Positions 1 to 5,679 of a stretch of 9,790 nucleotides of DNA are shown in pieces. Below the pieces are notes generated by a model. It was not told where the DNA came from and did no database searches. It saw only the letters and a program-made list of their open reading frames with translations. The DNA lies in assembly GCA_046756245.1 (NCBI GenBank), contig JBHHVZ010000101.1, positions 1 to 9,790 of the forward strand. The letters run 5' to 3'. Positions within the stretch are counted from its first letter, which is position 1. Every line of letters starts with the position of its first letter. A program made the translations under genes and the position numbers. This DNA is from G021776435 sp046756245 (GTDB taxonomy: Bacteria > Pseudomonadota > Alphaproteobacteria > Caulobacterales > Parvularculaceae).

Positions 1-77
1 AAGCTTGAATCAGCGTTCGCGCGGATTGTGAATCCTGATTCTCAACAGACCTTAGCGCCGGCCGCCGCCGGACATGC
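1..77. other. Gene-free left edge with clustered GANTC sites
   Basis: No coding region is supported here; a plus-strand reading frame that starts at 28 runs through the terminator and antisense to rpsU. Three GANTC pentamers lie at 7-11, 30-34 and 37-41. The last two form an inverted repeat with 5-base arms and a 2-base spacer (30-41). GANTC is the target of the CcrM methylase in alphaproteobacteria. Whether this is a regulatory site for a gene left of the window cannot be seen. Confidence 0.4.
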
Positions 78-102
78 AAAAACGCCCGCGAAACGCGGGC
101 GT
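78..102 (-). terminator. Intrinsic terminator of rpsU
   Basis: A perfect 9-bp GC-rich stem (82-90 with 94-102) closes a 3-base AAA loop. Read on the minus strand it is followed at once by five T residues (82-78). It lies about 85 bases beyond the rpsU stop codon, the right place and orientation to end that transcript. Confidence 0.85.
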
Positions 103-186
103 CGCATCGTGAAGAATAGGGAAATTTCGCCTCGCCGGGCCTTGAGCGCATCGTCGCCGCGTCGCCGGTTTTCGCTCTATGGACGC

Positions 187-396
187 TTACGCCAGACCTT
201 CGCGCTGCATGCGTTTGCGGACAAGCTTGCGCGCGCGCCGGATCGCCTCGGCTTTCTGGCGGGCTTTCTTTTCCGACGGCTTTTCATAAAACTTCCGGCG
301 TTTCATTTCCCGGAACGTCCCTTCGCGCTGCATCTTCTTTTTGAGCGCGCGCAGGGCCTGTTCGACATTATTGTCGCGGACGAAAATCTGAACGAT
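187..396 (-). CDS. rpsU: 30S ribosomal protein S21
   Basis: Small basic ribosomal protein of the 30S subunit platform, which in E. coli helps the 30S subunit engage mRNA near the anti-Shine-Dalgarno end of 16S rRNA. The family signature is plain: VQIFVRDNNVEQALRALKKK near the N-terminus, then MQREGTFREMKRRKFYEKPSEK and an Arg/Lys-rich tail rich in RRARKLVRKR. From the chosen start the product is 69 residues, normal for S21. No ATG, GTG or TTG lies at the expected N-terminus. A perfect AAGGAGG (405-411) sits 8 bases upstream of an ATC codon (394-396) that coincides with the usual first residue, so ATC is taken as the start. The alternatives are in-frame TTG codons at 418-420 and 436-438, which would add 8 or 14 residues and place the Shine-Dalgarno inside the gene. 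The gene is monocistronic, divergent from the COQ9 gene, and ends at a strong terminator. Confidence 0.95.
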   Translation of the reverse strand: MVQIFVRDNNVEQALRALKKKMQREGTFREMKRRKFYEKPSEKKARQKAEAIRRARKLVRKRMQREGLA

Positions 397-404
397 GGTC
401 AGGG

Positions 405-411
405 CCTCCTT
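405..411 (-). promoter_or_regulatory. Strong Shine-Dalgarno of rpsU
   Basis: AAGGAGG on the minus strand, with an 8-base spacer to the ATC codon at 396. It decides the start: it sits inside the frame if either upstream TTG were used, and is only 2 bases from an in-frame CTG (400-402), which is too close. Confidence 0.75.
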
Positions 412-500
412 GCGAAACAAAAACGCCCCGACTTCCAAGTCGCGACGCCTTTACAAAAGCGGGCCCGGAAACCGTTTCATGCGGCTCCCCGGCGGCGCGG

Positions 501-529
501 GCTATAGCAAATGCGGACCCCCGTGTCCA
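501..529 (-). promoter_or_regulatory. Putative sigma-70 promoter of rpsU
   Basis: On the minus strand TGGACA (529-524, five of six to the consensus) is followed after 17 bases by TATAGC (506-501, four of six). Transcription would start near 494, giving a leader of about 100 bases before rpsU. Its -35 box overlaps the inverted repeat at 521-534. Confidence 0.5.
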
Positions 530-534
530 CACGG
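521..534. repeat. 14-bp inverted repeat between rpsU and the COQ9 gene
   Basis: CCGTGT-CC-ACACGG is a perfect 6-base inverted repeat with a 2-base centre. It covers the predicted -35 elements of both divergent promoters (rpsU leftward; COQ9 rightward with a -10 TATAAG at 547-552). That placement fits an operator for a dimeric regulator, but no regulator is known to me for this pair. Confidence 0.45.
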
Positions 535-558
535 ACCGGGCTGGGCTATAAGAACGCC

Positions 559-1245
559 ATGAGCAACGAGATGCAAACGGCGCCCGCACCTGAAAGCGGA
601 CAGGACGACGGGTTCGAGGCTGCGCGGGCCGCCATTCTGGAAGAAGCGCTGAAGCAGGCGGCGTTCGACGGCTGGACGCCGCTCGGCATGCGGCGCGCAG
701 CGGCTTCAGCCGCGGTCGACGAGGCGACGCTGGCGGCGGCTTTTCCGGCAGGCGTAGCGGATTTGCTCGATTTCTGGTCCGGCCGGTCTGACGCGGCGAT
801 GACGGCGGCGATGACGGGGCCGGATTTCGCAGCCCTCCGGGTCCGCGAGAAGGTCGCGTTTGCGGTGAAGGCGCGTCTCGCTGCGATTCGGCCCCACAAG
901 GAGGCCGCGCGCCGCGCCGCAGCGATGCTCGCCTTGCCGGCCTACGCCGGCCGCGCTGCGCGTCTGGCCTGGCGCACGGCGAACGCGATCTGGCGCGGGC
1001 TCGGCGACAAATCGACCGATTTCAATTTCTATTCCAAGCGGGCGATTCTTGCCGGCGTCTGGACCTCCGTCTTCGCCTTCTGGCTCGGCGACGATAGCGA
1101 GGACGAGAGCGCCACCGCCGAATTCCTTGAGGCGCGGATCGCCAATGTGATGGAATTTGAAAAGCTCAAAAGCCGTGTTCGCGATATGGATCTTGATCCG
1201 CGCAAGGTTGTAGAGATTCTCGCGAAACGCCGTTACCCGGCTTAA
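559..1245 (+). CDS. COQ9-family ubiquinone biosynthesis protein
   Basis: Lipid-binding accessory protein of ubiquinone (CoQ) synthesis. In eukaryotes COQ9 binds CoQ intermediates and supports the hydroxylase COQ7; bacterial homologues are confined mostly to alphaproteobacteria. The product is 228 residues. The N-terminal half has a TetR-like helical pattern (AILEEALKQAAFDGWTPLGM, residues 25-44). The C-terminal half carries the COQ9 signature DKSTDFNFYSKR (150-161), then LAGVWTSVFAFWLGDDSEDESATAEFLEARI (164-194), the region of the lipid-binding helices. The ATG at 559 is chosen because residues before it look non-coding. A start at 511 would add 16 residues and overlap the rpsU promoter. There is no good Shine-Dalgarno at 559, and a possible -10 at 547-552 would place the transcription start at the ATG itself. 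It converges with purK, only 9 bases away. Confidence 0.92.
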   Translation: MSNEMQTAPAPESGQDDGFEAARAAILEEALKQAAFDGWTPLGMRRAAASAAVDEATLAAAFPAGVADLLDFWSGRSDAAMTAAMTGPDFAALRVREKVAFAVKARLAAIRPHKEAARRAAAMLALPAYAGRAARLAWRTANAIWRGLGDKSTDFNFYSKRAILAGVWTSVFAFWLGDDSEDESATAEFLEARIANVMEFEKLKSRVRDMDLDPRKVVEILAKRRYPA

Positions 1246-1254
1246 TCTGAAAAA

Positions 1255-2427
1255 TTACTGACTGAAGCCGACGAGTGTCGGGCGCCCTTCGCTTCGCGGA
1301 TAAAGCCGGGTCACGTGTCCCATCTTGCGATCAGGGCGCGCCTCGCGTTTGCCGTAGAGGTGGATGCAGGTTTGGCGCTTGCAGGCCCACCGCCGCCAAT
1401 CGCCGATTTCCTCGCCGATCAGGTTTTCCATCACCGCGTCCGAGTGACGGGCGGGGTCGCCGAGCGGCCATCCTGCGACCGCGCGAATGTGCTGTTCGAA
1501 CTGCGACACCGCACAGGCGTCGAGTGTCCAATGACCGGAATTGTGCACCCGCGGGGCGATCTCGTTGACCAGCACGTCTCCGTCTTCGACGACGAAAAAC
1601 TCCACGCCCATGACGCCGACATAATCGAGTTCCTCAAGCATCTTCTTTGCTATGGCGCAGGCTTTCTCCAGCGCCGCCGAATTTACGGAAGCGGGGACTG
1701 CGGATGTCTTCAGGATGCCGTCGCGATGAATGTTTTCGGCCGCGTCATAGAGTGCGATTTCGCCGTCCGCGCCGCGCGCCCCGATAACGGAAATTTCGCG
1801 TTCAAACGGGATAAAGCCTTCGAGAATCGATGGGCGCGCGCCGAGCGCCTGCCAGGCGTGAGCCTGAGCCTTTTCCCAGGTTTGGGACAGGTCGCCGTCG
1901 TCGGCGACGATGACGGTCTGACCTTTGCCGTCATACCCGAGGCGGCGCGTTTTCAGGATCGCCGGCGGCCCGATTTTCTTGAGTCCCTCATCGAGCGAAT
2001 CGAGATCGTCGACGGCGTGATAGGGCGCGGTGCGGGCTCCGATCGACTGGGCGAATTCTTTCTCGCGCAGACGGTCTTGCGCGACGGCCAGCGATCGCAC
2101 GCCCGGCGCAACGCGCGCGCCGAACGCTGCAAGCGCGTCTACGGTTTCGACCGGCACGTTTTCGAACTCATACGTCACGACATCTACGGATTTTGCGAAC
2201 TCCGCCAAAGCCTCTTCGTCCGTATAGGAAGCGACGCTGTGCGCGGTTGCAGTGTCCGCCGCCGGGCATCGGGCCTCCGGCGCGAATATGCGGGTTTTCA
2301 AGCCTAGTCGGGCGCCGGCGGACGCCAGCATGCGCCCGAGCTGACCGCCGCCGAGAATCCCTATCGCACCGTCCGGTTCAACCAGCGGAGCGGTTGTCGT
2401 TGACGACGAAGGATCTGAAAGAGGCAT
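1255..2427 (-). CDS. purK: 5-(carboxyamino)imidazole ribonucleotide synthase (PurK)
   Basis: ATP-grasp enzyme of de novo purine synthesis. It uses ATP and bicarbonate to turn AIR into N5-CAIR, the substrate of PurE. The 390-residue length is normal for the family. The N-terminal nucleotide-binding motif GILGGGQLGRM is at residues 23-33. An ATP-grasp glycine loop follows (RRLGYDGKGQ), and the C-terminal catalytic segment NEIAPRVHNSGHWTLDACAVSQFEQH is intact. The ATG at 2427 follows an AAGGG ribosome site 10 bases upstream. The first 19 residues (Ser/Thr/Pro-rich) are a non-conserved extension. The gene lies 17 bases after the purE stop on the same strand, so it is surely co-transcribed with it. 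The plus strand opposite carries a 330-codon open frame, which I judge to be a shadow. Confidence 0.97.
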   Translation of the reverse strand: MPLSDPSSSTTTAPLVEPDGAIGILGGGQLGRMLASAGARLGLKTRIFAPEARCPAADTATAHSVASYTDEEALAEFAKSVDVVTYEFENVPVETVDALAAFGARVAPGVRSLAVAQDRLREKEFAQSIGARTAPYHAVDDLDSLDEGLKKIGPPAILKTRRLGYDGKGQTVIVADDGDLSQTWEKAQAHAWQALGARPSILEGFIPFEREISVIGARGADGEIALYDAAENIHRDGILKTSAVPASVNSAALEKACAIAKKMLEELDYVGVMGVEFFVVEDGDVLVNEIAPRVHNSGHWTLDACAVSQFEQHIRAVAGWPLGDPARHSDAVMENLIGEEIGDWRRWACKRQTCIHLYGKREARPDRKMGHVTRLYPRSEGRPTLVGFSQ

Positions 2428-2444
2428 GACCGCGCCGCCCTTGA

Positions 2445-2966
2445 TCAGTCTTCGGGCTCTTGCGCGACTGAGGCCGTTTGGCGGGCGCGCCGCTCGTCGA
2501 GGCGTCGGGCGAGCGCGTCGTCGCTCAGGGCGAGGATCGACGCGGCCAAAAGTCCAGCATTTGCTGCGCCCGCCTCGCCGATAGCCACGGTCGCGACCGG
2601 GACGCCGGCCGGCATTTGCACGATGGACAACAGACTGTCGAGGCCCGACAGCGTCCGACTCTTTATCGGCACGCCGATCACCGGCAGCGACGTCATTGCG
2701 GCGGTCATGCCGGGAAGGTGCGCAGCCCCGCCGGCGCCGGCGATGATGACTTTAACGCCGCGCCCGCGGGCTTCAGCCGCGAAACGGTACAGCCGATCCG
2801 GCGTCCGGTGGGCGGAAACGATCAGGGTTTCGCAGGCGACGCCGAGTTCGTCGAGGACATCGACGGCGCGCTTCATTGTCGTCCAGTCCGACTGCGAGCC
2901 CATGATGACGCTTGCCTTCCGGACGGGCTCGGCTGGCGTCTTGGCGTTCGGACTGGTTTCTGCCAT
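2445..2966 (-). CDS. purE: 5-(carboxyamino)imidazole ribonucleotide mutase (PurE, class I)
   Basis: Isomerises N5-CAIR to CAIR, the step after PurK. The family residues are all present: GSQSDW (23-28), VSAHRTP (50-56), IIAGAGGAAHLPGM (74-87) and the SLPVIGVPI stretch (93-101), which make the nucleotide site of the octameric enzyme. It is the bacterial/plant mutase class, consistent with the PurK partner next to it. The open frame extends to 3254, but the upstream part is Arg/Pro-rich without family similarity and contains the likely promoter, so the ATG at 2966 is chosen (173 residues, normal for PurE). The segment just before this ATG has no Shine-Dalgarno, which leaves the start slightly uncertain; residues 1-18 are poorly conserved in any case. 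Confidence 0.96.
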   Translation of the reverse strand: MAETSPNAKTPAEPVRKASVIMGSQSDWTTMKRAVDVLDELGVACETLIVSAHRTPDRLYRFAAEARGRGVKVIIAGAGGAAHLPGMTAAMTSLPVIGVPIKSRTLSGLDSLLSIVQMPAGVPVATVAIGEAGAANAGLLAASILALSDDALARRLDERRARQTASVAQEPED

Positions 2967-3042
2967 CGCGGGGAGGAACCTACGGCTTCGAAGCCTTGTC
3001 GCGCGAGTCTGTGCGCGCGGAAAGAGACTCGGAGAAAGGGCG

Positions 3043-3070
3043 CTTATAGCAGGCCTGATCGGGCGAACAA
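3043..3070 (-). promoter_or_regulatory. Putative promoter of purE-purK
   Basis: On the minus strand TTGTTC (3070-3065) and TATAAG (3048-3043) are separated by 16 bases. The -10 matches five of six positions, the -35 three of six. The predicted transcript starts near 3036, about 70 bases before the purE ATG. This supports the short purE start, since a start at 3254 would lie upstream of the promoter. Confidence 0.45.
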
Positions 3071-3503
3071 CCTCGCGGCTCAGAACCGGGCTGGAATAGA
3101 CGGACTCAATTTCGCCGCCGGCTGGAGCGCAAACGGGGTGCGATCGAGGAGACGCCGGCTGACACAGACGGGGGCGCGGGCGCCGACGCCTCCTCTTATC
3201 GAACGCGAGAAACAGCGCGCATTGTAGAAGGGGAATAACGCGCTGCCTGCGCAACTGCTTACTTGGAGCGGGTTTGCGCCGGGCTCAAGCGCCGCGCGAC
3301 GGGGCGACGGCTTTATGCGCCGAGCTGTTTAGGATTTGGTAAGGTATAAAATCACGTTAAGAATAAAGCCCGTTGCAATCGGGTTGCAGCTTCTTAAGGG
3401 TTTGCATCTTATGCCTTGAGTCTCCGCCGAAGGTGCGACAATGGGGAGAATGCTAACCCGGCCGTCCCCTGAATCAGGGTATTTTACAAAGACCGGAGCA
3501 GGA
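3071..3503. other. Non-coding region between purE and the diguanylate cyclase gene
   Basis: I find no gene here. The right half is the AT-richest stretch around (3331-3420). It holds a TATAAA at 3345-3350 without a good -35, three TTGCA words (3373, 3384, 3402), and a 13-bp palindrome centred on a GAATC (3467-3479). These are likely parts of the control region of the downstream GGDEF gene. I looked for a 6S RNA-like long hairpin and could not establish one. Confidence 0.4.
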
Positions 3504-4214
3504 ATGAAAATCAGCGACGCTTCCCAGACGCAGCCTGCGGCCCCGACCCGCCGTAAATCCGCCGCTGCTCCCGCCGAACAGCTGCAATCGCCGGCTCCAG
3601 TCGATCAGGTCTGGTTTGCGGGCATTCCCGAAAATGAGTTGACGCCGCGGGTCCGCGAGGCGCTTCAGTCGTTGTTTGACGAAGTACAGAAACTGCGCGA
3701 GGAGCTGGCCAATGCGCGGACGAAAATCGGCGATCTTGAAAACCTCGCGGACCGCGATCCTTTGCTCGATATTCTCAATCGCCGTGCATTTGTACGCGAA
3801 TTAAATCGCGCGTTGGGGATGATGGAGCGTTACGCGACGAAAGCCAGCCTTATCTTCGTCGATGTCAACGGATTGAAAAAGGTCAATGACGTCATGGGCC
3901 ACGCCGCCGGCGACGCAGCGCTTGAGCATGTGGCGCACAAGATCTCGTCTAATGTCCGCCAGACGGACGTCGTGGGCAGATTAGGCGGAGATGAGTTTGG
4001 CGTGATCCTTCTGGAGGCTGATCAGGAAACGGCGCAAAAGAAGGGCGCCGTGCTTTCCGAGCTTGTCTCCGCCGAACCTGTAAGCTGGCGCGGCAAGCCG
4101 TTTACTGCGCGCATTTCGTTCGGCGCCATTGAGATCAAGAAAGGCGCAACGGTTGACCAGGCTTTGGAAACCGCCGACTTCGAAATGTACCGGACGAAAC
4201 GCGCAGCGAAATGA
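3504..4214 (+). CDS. GGDEF-domain diguanylate cyclase
   Basis: Makes the second messenger c-di-GMP from two GTP. The product is 236 residues. Residues 1-45 are an Ala/Pro/Ser-rich, probably disordered lead, and about 50-82 is a charged heptad-like coiled coil. A single GGDEF domain follows: DPLLDILNRRAF (85-96), the metal-binding FVDVNGLKKVND (118-129) and an intact GGDEF (161-165). The inhibitory I-site RQTD (152-155) is present, so product feedback is expected. No transmembrane segment, receiver or other sensor is visible, so it is probably cytosolic and dimerises through the coiled coil. The ATG at 3504 has GGAG 5 bases upstream. An in-frame ATG at 3441 with AAGG before it would add 21 residues and is the alternative. 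The gene converges with the DUF465 gene (19 bases between stop codons). Small coiled-coil cyclases of this kind set c-di-GMP for the motile-sessile switch in Caulobacter relatives; a specific role here is inference. Confidence 0.93.
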   Translation: MKISDASQTQPAAPTRRKSAAAPAEQLQSPAPVDQVWFAGIPENELTPRVREALQSLFDEVQKLREELANARTKIGDLENLADRDPLLDILNRRAFVRELNRALGMMERYATKASLIFVDVNGLKKVNDVMGHAAGDAALEHVAHKISSNVRQTDVVGRLGGDEFGVILLEADQETAQKKGAVLSELVSAEPVSWRGKPFTARISFGAIEIKKGATVDQALETADFEMYRTKRAAK

Positions 4215-4233
4215 CCGACGCGCCAACGCATCG

Positions 4234-4530
4234 TCATGCGATAATGTCCGGCGTCAGCGCGTCCTTTATCTCCTGAATGCTGTCCTTCAACTTGAGCTTC
4301 TTCTTTTTGAGGCGTGCAATGGCCAGACGGTCGTACGGCGCATCGTTTTCAAGCGCGTGAATCGCCGAATCAAGATCCCGATGCTCTTCTTCCAGTATCG
4401 ACAGTTTGATTAACAAAGCTTCGTCGTTAGCGCCGCTGAAATCCTCGTCCCGGGCGGTGAAACGACGACCTTTCGACGCCGTTTCTTCCTCGTCCGGCGG
4501 TTCGTCGGTAGGCGGTTGCTCCTGGGTCAT
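4234..4530 (-). CDS. DUF465 (YdcH-like) coiled-coil protein, long form
   Basis: Function unknown. The product is 98 residues. The first 35 are acidic and probably disordered (many Glu, Asp, Pro). Residues 36-92 are the DUF465 helical hairpin: LSILEEEHRDLDSAIHALE, a turn at NDAPYD, then IARLKKKKLKLKDSIQEIKD with the lysine-rich second helix typical of the family. It starts with an ATG that overlaps the stop of the upstream TIGR02444 gene in an ATGA, so the two are translationally coupled. DUF465 genes close to purE are common in alphaproteobacteria as far as I recall. A shorter paralogue lies about 800 bases away on the other strand. Confidence 0.85.
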   Translation of the reverse strand: MTQEQPPTDEPPDEEETASKGRRFTARDEDFSGANDEALLIKLSILEEEHRDLDSAIHALENDAPYDRLAIARLKKKKLKLKDSIQEIKDALTPDIIA

Positions 4531-5078
4531 TCTTTCGCCGGCGATGCGCCGGCCTCCTCCGCACAGGGAAAAATACGGTCAATAAGCGTTTCCATCAATG
4601 ACATTGTGAAACCGGTTTTTCGCGCCGCTCCGGACAGCGCTACATAAGTGGCGAGATTCCGGCGCGCGCGGCGCCTGATTTTGGCCGTCAGGGCGCCGTC
4701 CTCGAACATCATTAGCGCCAGCGTTTCATACATGGTCTGTTCGATGCGTTCGGCCGCCAGTTCGGCTTCCTTTATCCGCCGGCGCAGCGCGTCAGCCGCA
4801 TCGGCGTCGGCTTCGGGCGGCGGCGTTTTCAGCGATCGTCTTGCGCGGCGCAGCGCGCCCGAAACATCCTGCGCCCAATGCTTCGACAGGTCCATCGCCT
4901 TGCGGATGGCGATATCAGGCAGAACGGGAAAGCGCTCGGCGCACCAGCAACACCACAACAGAATATTGACGTTGAGGTCGAATTCATCCTGCAACTTAAG
5001 CAAAACCGGCTCCACGCCGTCGCCGCCATAGCATTTGACCGACCATGTCCAGAAGTCCTGCCGGATTGGCTCGCTCAT
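4527..5078 (-). CDS. TIGR02444 / DUF2390 family protein
   Basis: Conserved proteobacterial protein with no established function. The product is 183 residues. The family signature is in the first 50: FWTWSVKCYGGDGVEPVLLKLQDEFDLNVNILLWCCW (9-45), with the usual aromatic pair, YG, LQD and D-x-N-I-L-L elements. Residues 60-115 are charged and helical (KHWAQDVSGALRRARRSLK), and 130-150 is very basic. The cluster LLWCCWCAERF (40-50) has three cysteines. No signal peptide is seen. The ATG at 5078 (GGAT 6 to 10 bases upstream) is preferred; a GTG at 5099 would add seven residues. It overlaps the DUF465 gene by 4 bases, and the pair form one transcript. The promoter is not obvious in the 260 bases upstream. 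Confidence 0.85.
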   Translation of the reverse strand: MSEPIRQDFWTWSVKCYGGDGVEPVLLKLQDEFDLNVNILLWCCWCAERFPVLPDIAIRKAMDLSKHWAQDVSGALRRARRSLKTPPPEADADAADALRRRIKEAELAAERIEQTMYETLALMMFEDGALTAKIRRRARRNLATYVALSGAARKTGFTMSLMETLIDRIFPCAEEAGASPAKE

Positions 5079-5278
5079 GCCTGCATCCGTTTTTCGCACC
5101 AGCGAATGCTTCGCATCGTTTGCGCCGTCTGGCCGCGCTGACGCAGCCCGTTTCCAAGGCGGTCAGCGGCTCGAGAACGGCGACAGCGACGCGAATCGCC
5201 GCCCCCAGTTTAAGTCACTTGCAGGCCGGGACAAAGCGCGCGCGAAATCAGGGTTTACGGGCGTTAACGACTGGCCCC

Positions 5279-5308
5279 GTGACAACCGGGCGGCAAGCGT
5301 GCTTTAAT
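5279..5308 (+). promoter_or_regulatory. Sigma-70-like promoter of the short DUF465 gene
   Basis: GTGACA (5279-5284, five of six) and TTTAAT (5303-5308, five of six) are separated by 18 bases. Transcription would start near 5315, giving a leader of about 23 bases, just long enough for the strong ribosome site. Confidence 0.6.
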
Positions 5309-5323
5309 CGATCTGTCATCCAC

Positions 5324-5331
5324 AAAGGAGG
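5324..5331 (+). promoter_or_regulatory. Very strong Shine-Dalgarno of the short DUF465 gene
   Basis: AAAGGAGG with a 6-base spacer to the ATG at 5338. It is one of the two strongest ribosome sites in the window, the other being rpsU, and suggests an abundant small protein. Confidence 0.8.
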
Positions 5332-5337
5332 TCCAAT

Positions 5338-5517
5338 ATGGCGATAGAAGCTCATCTGGAAACGCTCACTCAGCGTCATCAAGAGCTTGAAGCAGAAATC
5401 GCAGGTGAAATGAAGCACCCAAGCTTTGATGACTTCCGGATAGTCGAGCTCAAACGCCAGAAACTTCGAATAAAGGATCAAATTGAGGAAATACGACATC
5501 ATATGACGGCGAATTGA
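5338..5517 (+). CDS. DUF465 (YdcH-like) small coiled-coil protein
   Basis: A 59-residue protein made of little but the DUF465 helical hairpin. Helix 1 is HLETLTQRHQELEAEIAGEM (6-25), the turn is KHPSFDDF (26-33), and helix 2 is RIVELKRQKLRIKDQIEEIR (34-53). The D-x-x-R-I-x-x-L-K-R-x-K-L-x-x-K-D pattern is the family hallmark. The biochemical function is unknown; such hairpins usually dimerise. The start is unambiguous (AAAGGAGG, 6-base spacer). It has its own promoter and intrinsic terminator, so it is a monocistronic gene. It is divergent from the TIGR02444-DUF465 pair and paralogous to the long DUF465 protein, sharing the hairpin but not the acidic N-terminal tail. Confidence 0.88.
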   Translation: MAIEAHLETLTQRHQELEAEIAGEMKHPSFDDFRIVELKRQKLRIKDQIEEIRHHMTAN

Positions 5518-5537
5518 TCACAATACGATCAATCAAT

Positions 5538-5566
5538 AGCGCCCCGCTTGCGGGGCGCTTCTTCAT
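5538..5566 (+). terminator. Intrinsic terminator of the short DUF465 gene
   Basis: A perfect 10-bp GC-rich stem (5538-5547 with 5550-5559) is followed by a pyrimidine tail TTCTTC. It begins 21 bases after the stop codon. The two innermost pairs must open to make a 4-to-6-base loop. The tail is not a pure T run, so termination may be moderate. Confidence 0.75.
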
Positions 5567-5600
5567 TAGGAAGCGAGTGCAGTGAAAACGAGTAAGCGAT

Positions 5601-5647
5601 GGCTTTCAACGCTGACATTGCGCGCCGGCGCGGCAAGCGTTGAAGCC
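5601..5647 (+). repeat. Long imperfect hairpin upstream of the SDR gene
   Basis: GGCTTTCAACGC (5601-5612) pairs with GCGTTGAAGCC (5637-5647) with one bulged T. The interior TTG-CGCGCC (5618-5626) pairs with GGCGCG-G-CAA (5627-5636) with one bulged G. The 5-base TGACA (5613-5617) is left as an internal bulge. The structure ends 32 bases before the SDR start codon. There is no T tract, so it is not a standard terminator. Confidence 0.5.
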
Positions 5648-5679
5648 GTCGAGAACCTCGACCGAAAAGGAAGCAATCA

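Noticed and set aside
28..507. 159-codon plus-strand open frame at the left end
   Set aside because: It runs through the rpsU terminator and antisense to all of rpsU, is Arg/Phe/Pro-rich, and resembles no family. GC-rich antisense shadow.
1315..2307. 330-codon open frame on the plus strand opposite purK
   Set aside because: Fully inside purK, no ribosome site, product lacks family features. Long antisense frames are common opposite GC-rich genes.
2967..3254. 96-codon N-terminal extension of the purE frame
   Set aside because: Arg/Pro-rich with no PurE similarity, and the likely purE promoter lies inside it.
3255..3503. 6S RNA or another structured RNA next to purE
   Set aside because: I considered it because of the neighbourhood but could not trace a long hairpin with a central bubble. 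A covariance-model search (Rfam 6S) would decide.
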